Shown one piece after another: positions 1 through 4,775 of a stretch of DNA of 5,838 nucleotides (position 1 is the stretch's first letter; each line of letters begins with the position of its first letter). A model generated the notes under the pieces. The model saw only the letters and a list, made by a program, of their open reading frames with translations. It ran no database searches and had not been told where the DNA came from. Made by a program: the position numbers and the translations under genes. This stretch comes from Chloroflexota bacterium (lineage in GTDB: Bacteria > Chloroflexota > FW602-bin22 > JAMCYS01), in NCBI GenBank assembly GCA_021847625.1, contig JAJZQK010000257.1, positions 1-5,838 of the forward strand, written 5' to 3'.

Positions 1-98
1 AGTCTTCGCGTCCATGGGCCTACGGCTCCTACGTCAACGGCTTTGGCTACGACATGGACAACGTCCCGCTCGTGGCGAACATCTGGCTCAACAAGTAG
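1..98 (+). CDS. C-terminal end of a probable ABC transporter substrate-binding protein (partial)
   Basis: The frame that begins at base 3 is open from the window edge to TAG at 96-98 and gives 31 residues. They include [17 protein letters not shown] and end in ANIWLNK. A short aromatic and glycine-rich stretch (YVNGF) followed about 15 residues later by a terminal I/V-W-L-N/D-K is typical of the C-terminus of family-5 (peptide/nickel/oligopeptide) solute-binding proteins. These are exported lipoproteins that deliver substrate to an ABC importer. The gene starts outside the window, so signal peptide, ligand pocket and operon partners cannot be seen. No permease gene follows, so this would be the last gene of its unit; a strong hairpin lies 8 bases past the stop. 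The call rests on one short motif and is moderate at best; another secreted protein with a similar tail is possible. Confidence 0.5.
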   Translation, partial: SSRPWAYGSYVNGFGYDMDNVPLVANIWLNK

Positions 99-106
99 CA
101 GAACTG

Positions 107-136
107 GTCGGGCGCCGGGCAACCCCGGCGCCCGAC
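107..136. terminator. 13-bp GC hairpin between convergent genes
   Basis: Bases 107-119 and 124-136 are perfect reverse complements (13 bp, almost all G/C) around a 4-base CAAC loop. The hairpin sits between two genes that converge: the ABC protein ends at 98 and the minus-strand oxidoreductase remnant ends at 145. Position and stability suggest a bidirectional terminator. Neither side has a run of T after the stem, so it does not fit the classic intrinsic form; it may work with a factor or only protect 3' ends. Confidence 0.6.
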
Positions 137-144
137 GACTCTCC

Positions 145-453
145 TCAACGCGCCCGACGCCCGGCCACCCCGGCCAGGGCCAGCGCTGCCCCGCCCACGG
201 CGAGGGCGGCCCCCGACTGCCACAGCCTGCGCGGGCGTTCCCAGTCGGCGAGGACCACCCGGGCCGCGTTGCGCCCGGCCATGCCCGTGACGCCGCCGAT
301 GGGGTGGGTCCTGGCGCCCGTCAGGTACGGCCCCTTGATCGGCGTGCGGTAGCCGGATAGCTCCGGCAATGGGCGGAAGAAGAGCATCCGGTCGAGCGAG
401 AGGTTGTGCCCGCCCCCAACGATGATCGCGTCGTAGTCGGTGCCCGCTCGCAA
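145..453 (-). pseudogene. Internally deleted phytoene-desaturase-like NAD(P)/FAD-dependent oxidoreductase remnant
   Basis: The reading frame encodes 102 residues. I chose the TTG start at 453-451 because a perfect Shine-Dalgarno AAGGAGG (complement of 461-467) lies 7 bases upstream, and because the first residues (RAGTDYDAIIVGGGHN) are the usual N-terminus of the phytoene desaturase/PYROXD2-like flavoprotein family. Directly after GGGHN comes LSLDRMLFFRPLPELSGYRTPIKGPYL, then TGARTHPIGGVTGMAGRNAARVVL. Those are the conserved C-terminal FAD-contacting segments, normally about 400 residues further on. Family members usually run about 500 residues or more, so the centre is missing while frame, start signal and C-terminus are kept. 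The dinucleotide-binding motif GxGxxG also loses its last glycine at the junction (GGGHNL). The tail, around residues 80-98, is Ala/Gly/Val-rich and could be a hydrophobic helix. A functional flavoenzyme is very unlikely. A true deletion, or a collapse during assembly, both fit. Confidence 0.75.
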
Positions 454-460
454 TTCGCGT

Positions 461-467
461 CCTCCTT
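461..467 (-). promoter_or_regulatory. Shine-Dalgarno of the truncated oxidoreductase
   Basis: The minus strand reads AAGGAGG here, a near-perfect anti-16S match, with a 7-base spacer to a TTG codon at 453-451. It decides the start: the frame is open further upstream, to 681, but that extension has no family similarity and runs through the promoter region. Confidence 0.75.
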
Positions 468-482
468 CGTGAAGACGGCATC

Positions 483-509
483 CTCTCCGGGCCAAGCTTC
501 GGCGGAGAG
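483..509 (-). repeat. Short inverted repeat in the leader of the truncated oxidoreductase
   Basis: CTCTCCG at 483-489 is the reverse complement of CGGAGAG at 503-509, with a 13-base loop. On the minus strand this stem would lie about 15 bases upstream of the ribosome-binding site at 461-467, inside the predicted 5' leader. With only 7 bp it may be chance in GC-rich DNA. Confidence 0.3.
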
Positions 510-573
510 CCTGCCGATGTGTGACGCGCGGACGATTCGGATGGCATTCAGGCAGGCAACTCCCCTCGTAGTT

Positions 574-583
574 ATTATATAAT
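574..583. promoter_or_regulatory. Palindromic -10 element, possibly shared by divergent promoters
   Basis: ATTATATAAT is a perfect 10-base palindrome in otherwise GC-rich DNA. It contains TATAAT on the plus strand (578-583) and TATAAT on the minus strand (complement of 574-579). It lies between the divergently oriented trkH (start 711) and the oxidoreductase remnant (start 453), so it could serve as -10 box for either gene or both. I see no convincing TTGACA-like -35 box at the proper distance on either side, so these would be weak or activator-dependent promoters. Confidence 0.5.
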
Positions 584-584
584 C

Positions 585-710
585 TGGGGGTCGCCGTTAG
601 GGGAACAGCCAGATGGTGGGGCGGAACTGGCTGTCGACGAAGACGAACGGCGGTTTCGGTGTTCACGGCAGAAGGCGCCACTCTAGGCGTACGAGGTTAC
701 CAGACCCCTA
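585..710 (+). promoter_or_regulatory. Candidate structured 5' leader of trkH
   Basis: Several perfect inverted repeats nest in the expected trkH leader. CGCCGTT (592-598) pairs with AACGGCG (646-652). Inside it, ACAGCCAG (605-612) pairs with CTGGCTGT (627-634) around a 14-base loop. A third stem is GCGCC (675-679) with GGCGT (686-690, one G-U pair). In addition TGGGGGTC (585-592) can pair with GACCCCTA (703-710, one G-U pair), which would close the whole element and end exactly at the trkH TTG codon; its first bases may lie before the transcription start. I did not find the conserved blocks of the ydaO/c-di-AMP riboswitch, the class best known for potassium genes. A regulatory RNA is an inference from pairing and position alone. 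Confidence 0.4.
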
Positions 711-2174
711 TTGAATCCGGATGCGTTTGGACAAGGGAGACCGGCGAAGGATGCTTTTGCCGGTCGACCAGGGGGCCGGCCAAGAGAACGGGTTGTTCGC
801 AGGACCGTTGCCAAGCCTGAGAAGGTAACGATCGCGAAGGGGCCCGGTTTTCGGCGCCCCGTGCGGCCTCCTCTTCTACTGGCCTTTGGCTTCCTCGTCA
901 CCATATTGGTGGGGTCGCTGCTGCTCACGTTGCCGGTTGCCAATCGGGGGGGTACGGTCACGCCGTACCTCGTCGCCCTCTTCACCTCCACCTCGGCGGT
1001 CTGCGTTACCGGGCTCGTCGTCGTCGACACGGCGACCTACTGGTCACCTTTTGGACAGGCCGTGATACTGGCCCTCATTCAGATCGGTGGTTTGGGTTTC
1101 ATGACCGCCTCCACGTTCCTCTTCACCATAATGGGCAGGCGCGTTGGCCTCGTGGACCGGATGGTCCTTAGCGCTGCCCAGGGGTCGCCAACCCTGGGGG
1201 GCGCGGTACGCCTGGCCCGGCACGTGGTGGTGGTGACGGCCATCGCCGAGGGCATCGGCGCCCTAGTCCTCTTCCTGCGGTTCTTGTGGATCTACCCGCT
1301 CGGCACCGCGGCCTGGATGGGGCTATTCCACTCCGTCTCGGCCTTCAACAACGCGGGCCTTGACATCGTGGGCGGCTTCCGCTCGCTCACCCCGTTCAGC
1401 GACGATCCGATTATCGTGCTTACCATCGCCGCCCTCTTGATCGTGGGCGGCCTTGGCTATACGGTCATCCTCAATCTGCGCGAGCTGCGAGCGTACCGCC
1501 ACCTTGCTCTCGACACGAGGCTCGTCCTCCTCATCACCATCTCCCTGCTAGTGTCGGGCACCCTCGGCATCCTGGTGCTGGAGTACACCAATCCGGCCAC
1601 CCTGGGGCCTATGAGCCTGCCCCTGAAGGTGATGAACTCCTTCTTCATGGCCGCGACCCCCAGGACGGCGGGGTTCAGCACCGTCGACGTAGGCCTTATG
1701 ACGCAGGGCAGCCTGCTTTTCATAATCGGGCTGATGTTCATCGGCGGTGGGGCCGGCTCGCCCGCCGGCGGCATCAAAGTCGGCACCTTCGGCGTATTGA
1801 CGGCGGCCGTCTGGTCCGCTATGCAGGGACGAAGGTCCGTCGCCATATTCAACCGCGAGTTGCCCGCCGATGCCGTGGGCCGCGCGCTGGCCGTCGCCCT
1901 GCTGGGTCTAGGTATCATCTTCCTGGGTTCCGTGACGCTCACGACGACAGAGCGCTATCCCGTCTTCCCGTTGCTCTTTGAGGTGACATCGGCCTTTGGT
2001 ACGGTCGGCCTCAGCACGGGCCTGACGCCAGATCTATCGCTAGTCGGAGAGTCGCTGACCATCGTGACGATGTACGTGGGACGGCTGGGTCCCCTGACCA
2101 CGGCCCTCGCCCTGGCGCAGCGGGAAAAGCCGGAAACGTTCAAGTACCCGGAGTCGCATGTGAGGATAGGTTAG
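711..2174 (+). CDS. trkH: Trk/Ktr-type potassium uptake protein, membrane subunit (TrkH/KtrB)
   Basis: This is a 487-residue channel-like K+ transporter of the inner membrane, working with the cytosolic RCK protein encoded next. All four pore loops of the SKT superfamily are visible with their selectivity-filter glycines: AVCVTGL (96-102), FNNAGLD (212-218), TPRTAGF (316-322) and FGTVGLS (429-435). The intramembrane gate loop of the third repeat is GGGAGSPAGGIK (345-356), and the C-terminal signature YVGRLGPLT is at 455-463. The size fits KtrB/TrkH. A basic cytosolic tail of about 50 residues precedes the first membrane helix (about 54-75). The only canonical start in frame ahead of that helix is TTG at 711; it lacks a well-spaced ribosome-binding site (GAGG at 693-696 is 14 bases away), so the start is uncertain. 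The gene lies 10 bases before trkA, as in many ktr/trk operons. The closest functional analogy is Na+-dependent KtrB, but the coupling ion cannot be read from sequence. Confidence 0.93.
   Translation: MNPDAFGQGRPAKDAFAGRPGGRPRERVVRRTVAKPEKVTIAKGPGFRRPVRPPLLLAFGFLVTILVGSLLLTLPVANRGGTVTPYLVALFTSTSAVCVTGLVVVDTATYWSPFGQAVILALIQIGGLGFMTASTFLFTIMGRRVGLVDRMVLSAAQGSPTLGGAVRLARHVVVVTAIAEGIGALVLFLRFLWIYPLGTAAWMGLFHSVSAFNNAGLDIVGGFRSLTPFSDDPIIVLTIAALLIVGGLGYTVILNLRELRAYRHLALDTRLVLLITISLLVSGTLGILVLEYTNPATLGPMSLPLKVMNSFFMAATPRTAGFSTVDVGLMTQGSLLFIIGLMFIGGGAGSPAGGIKVGTFGVLTAAVWSAMQGRRSVAIFNRELPADAVGRALAVALLGLGIIFLGSVTLTTTERYPVFPLLFEVTSAFGTVGLSTGLTPDLSLVGESLTIVTMYVGRLGPLTTALALAQREKPETFKYPESHVRIG
721..828 (+). 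other. Possible small overlapping ORF at the trkH start
   Basis: A 35-codon frame begins with ATG at 721, has a second ATG at 751 preceded by GCGAAGG, and ends with TAA at 826-828. It overlaps the beginning of trkH in another frame. The peptide is basic and matches nothing I recognise. It might be a chance frame or a leader-type ORF that influences initiation at the weak trkH TTG start. Low support. Confidence 0.15.
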
Positions 2175-2177
2175 GTG
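2173..2177 (+). promoter_or_regulatory. trkA ribosome-binding site overlapping the trkH stop
   Basis: AGGTG at 2173-2177 overlaps the trkH TAG (2172-2174) and sits 7 bases before the trkA ATG at 2185. This arrangement favours coupled translation of the two subunits. Confidence 0.55.
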
Positions 2178-2184
2178 ATGAAGA

Positions 2185-2853
2185 ATGGCCAAGCGAAAAA
2201 GCGTCGTCATCATCGGGTTGGGCCGGTTCGGGAGTAGCCTCGCGCGCACGCTGGCGGCGAATGGCCACGAAGTGCTCGGGATCGACTCTGACCTCAAGAG
2301 GGTCGAGGACATCGCCGAGGACGTGACCCAGGCAGCGCAGGCAGATGCCACCGACGAGGACGCCCTGGCGGAACTGGGCGTGCGCAGTTTCGACATCGGC
2401 GTGGTCGCCATCGGCACGGACATCAAGAGTAGCATCTTGACGACCCTCCTCCTGAAGAAGCTGGGGGTAGGCAACGTGATCGCCAAGGCAAACGACTACC
2501 TCCACGCGGAGATACTGGACCGAATAGGCGCGGACAGCGTCGTCTTTCCGGAATCTGACACCGGCGTGAGGGTGGCCCACACGCTGGGGACGCCCAACCT
2601 GGTGGACTATATGCAGGTGATGCAGGGTTATGGGATCGCCAAGATCGTGCTGCCCAAGGTGTTCGCCGACAAACACCTGGAGGATATCGACCTCAAGGGC
2701 CGCTTCGGCGTTACGCCGTTGATACTTGTGCGGGGCGAAGACCTGATCGTCAACCCCTCCCGGCACCAGGACCTCCAGGAAAGGGATGTGCTGGTAATCT
2801 CGGGGTCCGACGAGCAAATGGAGGATCTGGCGGCAAGCATGGCGGCGGGTTAG
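2185..2853 (+). CDS. trkA: Trk/Ktr potassium uptake system regulatory subunit (RCK protein TrkA/KtrA)
   Basis: The 222-residue cytosolic protein has the single RCK_N plus RCK_C layout of KtrA; E. coli TrkA, about twice as long, has two such units. The N-terminal Rossmann domain (about 5-125) opens with VVIIGLGRFGSSLA, giving the nucleotide-binding GxGxxG at G11, G13 and G16, followed by the acidic end of strand two (GIDSD, 32-36). The C-terminal RCK_C domain covers about 135-220 and ends in the usual RDVLVISGSDEQMEDL. In the family an octameric ring binds ATP/ADP (or NAD(H)) and gates the membrane subunit; RCK_C domains in several phyla also bind c-di-AMP, which I can only suggest here. ATG at 2185 follows trkH by 10 bases with an overlapping ribosome-binding site. 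The gene is intact and its identification is secure. Confidence 0.94.
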   Translation: MAKRKSVVIIGLGRFGSSLARTLAANGHEVLGIDSDLKRVEDIAEDVTQAAQADATDEDALAELGVRSFDIGVVAIGTDIKSSILTTLLLKKLGVGNVIAKANDYLHAEILDRIGADSVVFPESDTGVRVAHTLGTPNLVDYMQVMQGYGIAKIVLPKVFADKHLEDIDLKGRFGVTPLILVRGEDLIVNPSRHQDLQERDVLVISGSDEQMEDLAASMAAG

Positions 2854-2880
2854 GTGCTATCATTAGCGAAACCACCTGCT

Positions 2881-2885
2881 GGAGG
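2881..2885 (+). promoter_or_regulatory. Ribosome-binding site that sets the selenoprotein start
   Basis: GGAGG at 2881-2885 lies 7 bases before ATG at 2893. It decides for 2893 over the in-frame GTG at 2854, which directly abuts the trkA stop, has no such site and would add a 13-residue extension without family similarity. Confidence 0.75.
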
Positions 2886-2892
2886 TAAGGTT

Positions 2893-3714
2893 ATGGCACC
2901 GATAGAGTACATCCCGATAATGCAGGCCTACTACGAGCGGCAAGGGCTGGGGCCGTACCCCCTGTATCACCCCACGGATACCCCCTGGACGCCGCTGGCC
3001 AAGCCGCTCGCCGAGTGCCGAATCGCCCTGGTCGCGTCCGCCGGCATTTCCCGCTGCGACCAGAAGCCGTTCCGCAGGCACGGCCACGACGACTTCAGCA
3101 TCCGCGAGGTCCCGCTGGACTCACCGGCCGATGCCCTGGTTGTCAATTATGACTACTTCAACCACGCCGACGCGGACAAGGACATGAACTGCCTCTTCCC
3201 CCTGGCCAGGCTGCGGGAGCTGGCGAAGGAGGGGTTCGTCGGCGGCGCCTGCCCGACGGCCTTCGCGATGGGCATCGGCCGGTGGCGCGAGGCGGCCACG
3301 CCGGAGAGGCTGCAGACCGAAGTGGCGGAGGAACTCCTTGGCCGCTGCCGGGAGCAGGGGGCGGATGCCGTTTTGCTCGTCCCCGGCTGACCGCGCGACC
3401 ATCAGTCCGTGGGGCTGATCGCGCGGGGAATCGAGCGGCGCGGGCTGCCTACCGTCTTCGTGGGCATGATGCTGGACGTGCTGGAGCTCATCCGGGCCCC
3501 GCGGGCCGCGTTCCTCGATCTTCCGCTCGGCCATCCGTTCGGTAGGCCTGGCGACCGGGAGGGCCAGCTGGCAATCCTGTGGGATGTGTTGGCGCTGCTG
3601 GCCTCGGCCCGCGAGTCCGGCACCGTCAGCCAATTGCCACAGGCCTGGGGCGAACCGTTCACCTACGTGCCGGGGCAGCGGCGGGGAGCGGCTGCCGACG
3701 ACGAGCAGCAGTAG
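2893..3714 (+). CDS. GrdB/PrdB-family selenoprotein candidate (glycine/betaine/D-proline reductase subunit B-like), TGA read as selenocysteine
   Basis: Read through the in-frame TGA at 3388-3390 the gene encodes 273 residues with Sec at 166. The first part has the family layout: EYIPIMQAYYERQGLGPYPLY, then the WTPLAKPL segment, IALVASAGISRCDQKPF, DDFSIREVPLD, NYDYFNHADADKDMNCLFPLARLREL, and the strand GADAVLLVPG just before the TGA. After it the same frame continues PRDHQSVGLIARGIERRGLPTV, then FLDLPLGHPFGRPGDREGQLAIL, to TAG at 3712-3714. Both halves belong to one domain, and TGA falls where PrdB/GrdB proteins carry their redox Sec or Cys. A bacterial-type hairpin follows directly. Known relatives cleave C-N bonds of glycine derivatives or D-proline in anaerobes; this protein is a short PrdB-like form whose substrate cannot be inferred, and no PrdA/GrdE partner is present. 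The residues after Sec are P-R-D, so no nearby resolving Cys is visible. The alternative is a pseudogene with a nonsense mutation, which the hairpin and intact downstream codons argue against. Confidence 0.82.
3388..3426 (+). promoter_or_regulatory. Recoded UGA codon with predicted bacterial SECIS hairpin
   Basis: TGA (3388-3390) is followed at once by a stem: CCGCGCG (3391-3397) pairs with CGCGCGG (3420-3426), a 3-base bulge ACC (3398-3400) lies on the 5' side, and ATCAG (3401-3405) pairs with CTGAT (3415-3419). The 9-base top TCCGTGGGG (3406-3414) can close further (U-G, C-G, C-G) to leave a GUG loop. The apical loop therefore begins 15-18 bases after UGA, much as in E. coli fdhF (about 17), and has the G/U-containing loop and 5' bulge expected for SelB binding. 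The whole element lies within the coding sequence, as bacterial SECIS elements do. Confidence 0.75.
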
Positions 3715-3775
3715 CCGATGACCGTGTATAGACGGATCACGAGCGATTGCCGATAATACCAGCAAGACTAGCGAT

Positions 3776-3782
3776 AGGGAGG
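3776..3782 (+). promoter_or_regulatory. Ribosome-binding site of the first aldo/keto reductase
   Basis: AGGGAGG at 3776-3782 is followed by an 11-base spacer and ATG at 3794. The spacing is a little long, but no better start lies nearby and the family's N-terminal strand begins soon after. Confidence 0.5.
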
Positions 3783-3793
3783 TTCCTTGTACC

Positions 3794-4738
3794 ATGCCAA
3801 ACTCGAATACCGGTGAATTGCCGAAGCGCCAATTGGGCTCGACGGGACTTTTCGTGCATCCCATCGGCGTCGGCTGTGCGCCGCTTGGCAGTATGCCCGA
3901 CACCATGGGTTACACGGTGGATGAGGAACAGGCCCTGGCCACCCTGCGCGCCGCCTTCGCGGAGCCCATCAACTTCATCGACACTGCCGGCCTCTACGGC
4001 GACGGCGAAGCTGAGCGGCGTATCGGCATCGTCCTTCGCGAGATGGGCGGCCTGCCGCCGGGGTTCGTGCTCGCCACCAAGGCCGGACGCAATCCGCAGA
4101 CGTTGGAGTACTATGACGCCAAGGGCATTCGCGCCAGTGTCGAGCGCAGTCTGCGGTTGCTTGGCCTGGACCGTCTGCAGATGCTCTACTTGCACGGCCC
4201 CGACCGCACGACCTGGGAGTGGGTGAACGCCCCCGGCGGCCCCCTGGAAGCCTTCGTGCAGCTTAAGCGAGAGGGCATCGCCGAGCACCTGGGCGTGGCA
4301 GGCGGGGCGACCGACGTCCTGCTCCGCTACCTGGATTTGGACCTATTCGAGGTCGTGCTTACCCACAACCACTACAATCTACTGAGCGTCGACGCCGGGC
4401 CGGTGCTCGACGTGGCCACCAAGAAGGGCCTGGGCGTCGTCAACGCGGCGCCCTACGGCAGCGGTATCCTCGCCAAGGGCCCCGACGAGTACCCGCGCTT
4501 TCGCTACGAGGAGGCCTCGCCGGAGATTATCGAGCGCGCGCGGCTCATCCAGGCCGTATGCCGGCGCTATGACGTGCCGTTGGCTGCCGTGGCCCTGCAG
4601 TTCTCGCTGCGCGACCCCAGGATCACCTCGACGGTGGCAGGCATGACGAAGCCGGAACGGGTGGCGCAGACGGTGGAATACGCCAAGATGGCGATCCCGG
4701 AGCCGCTGTGGGAAGAGCTGCGGCCTCTAATCGGGTAA
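3794..4738 (+). CDS. Aldo/keto reductase, D-threo-aldose 1-dehydrogenase/pyridoxal dehydrogenase-like (copy 1)
   Basis: This is a 314-residue single-domain (beta/alpha)8 NAD(P)-dependent oxidoreductase, cytosolic, of normal length. The catalytic tetrad is complete: D63 and Y68 in FIDTAGLYG, K96 in VLATKAG, H134 in LYLHGPD. The start RQLGSTGLFVHPIGVGCAPLG, the NHYNLL segment (192-197), and the PYGSGILAKGP loop (220-230) place it with the D-threo-aldose/L-fucose dehydrogenase and pyridoxal 4-dehydrogenase branch of AKRs. C-terminal residues 283-294 (GMTKPERVAQTV) correspond to the cofactor phosphate-binding region. The substrate, likely a sugar or small aldehyde, is not determined. The gene begins 79 bases after the selenoprotein and precedes a close paralogue by 37 bases, so the pair is probably co-transcribed. 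No frameshift or missing residue is seen. Confidence 0.88.
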   Translation: MPNSNTGELPKRQLGSTGLFVHPIGVGCAPLGSMPDTMGYTVDEEQALATLRAAFAEPINFIDTAGLYGDGEAERRIGIVLREMGGLPPGFVLATKAGRNPQTLEYYDAKGIRASVERSLRLLGLDRLQMLYLHGPDRTTWEWVNAPGGPLEAFVQLKREGIAEHLGVAGGATDVLLRYLDLDLFEVVLTHNHYNLLSVDAGPVLDVATKKGLGVVNAAPYGSGILAKGPDEYPRFRYEEASPEIIERARLIQAVCRRYDVPLAAVALQFSLRDPRITSTVAGMTKPERVAQTVEYAKMAIPEPLWEELRPLIG

Positions 4739-4761
4739 ACGATAAACGACAATGTGCATCT

Positions 4762-4766
4762 AGGAG
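4762..4766 (+). promoter_or_regulatory. Ribosome-binding site of the second aldo/keto reductase
   Basis: AGGAG at 4762-4766 lies 9 bases before ATG at 4776, a good spacing that supports this start. It falls inside the 37-base gap between the two reductase genes, which is too short to hold an obvious promoter as well. Confidence 0.55.
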
Positions 4767-4775
4767 TGATAGGGA

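Noticed and set aside
145..681. The longer minus-strand frame starting with ATG at 681 (178 residues)
   Set aside because: The first 76 residues show no family similarity and cover the -10 palindrome and the trkH leader; the Shine-Dalgarno-supported TTG at 453 fits the flavoprotein N-terminus exactly.
585..710. ydaO/c-di-AMP riboswitch call for the trkH leader
   Set aside because: The conserved blocks of that class (GGGGACCCA, GGGGUGAAU, CCGACAGCUAACC) are not present; only the gene context fits.
2140..2817. Minus-strand open frames opposite trkA and similar ones opposite trkH
   Set aside because: They are antisense shadows of clearly conserved plus-strand genes, with no recognisable domains.
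2854..3390. A self-standing 178-residue protein starting at GTG 2854 and ending at TGA 3390
   Set aside because: The 5' extension has no ribosome-binding site and no similarity. The protein would end in the middle of the GrdB/PrdB domain, at its redox position, with the remainder following in the same frame.
3409..3714. A separate gene starting at GTG 3409
   Set aside because: There is no ribosome-binding site, and its sequence is the direct continuation of the domain upstream; it is the second half of the selenoprotein candidate.
3741..3760. GATAAT at 3752-3757 as the -10 box of a reductase promoter
   Set aside because: No -35-like sequence lies about 17 bases upstream, and a single hexamer is too weak to call a promoter.
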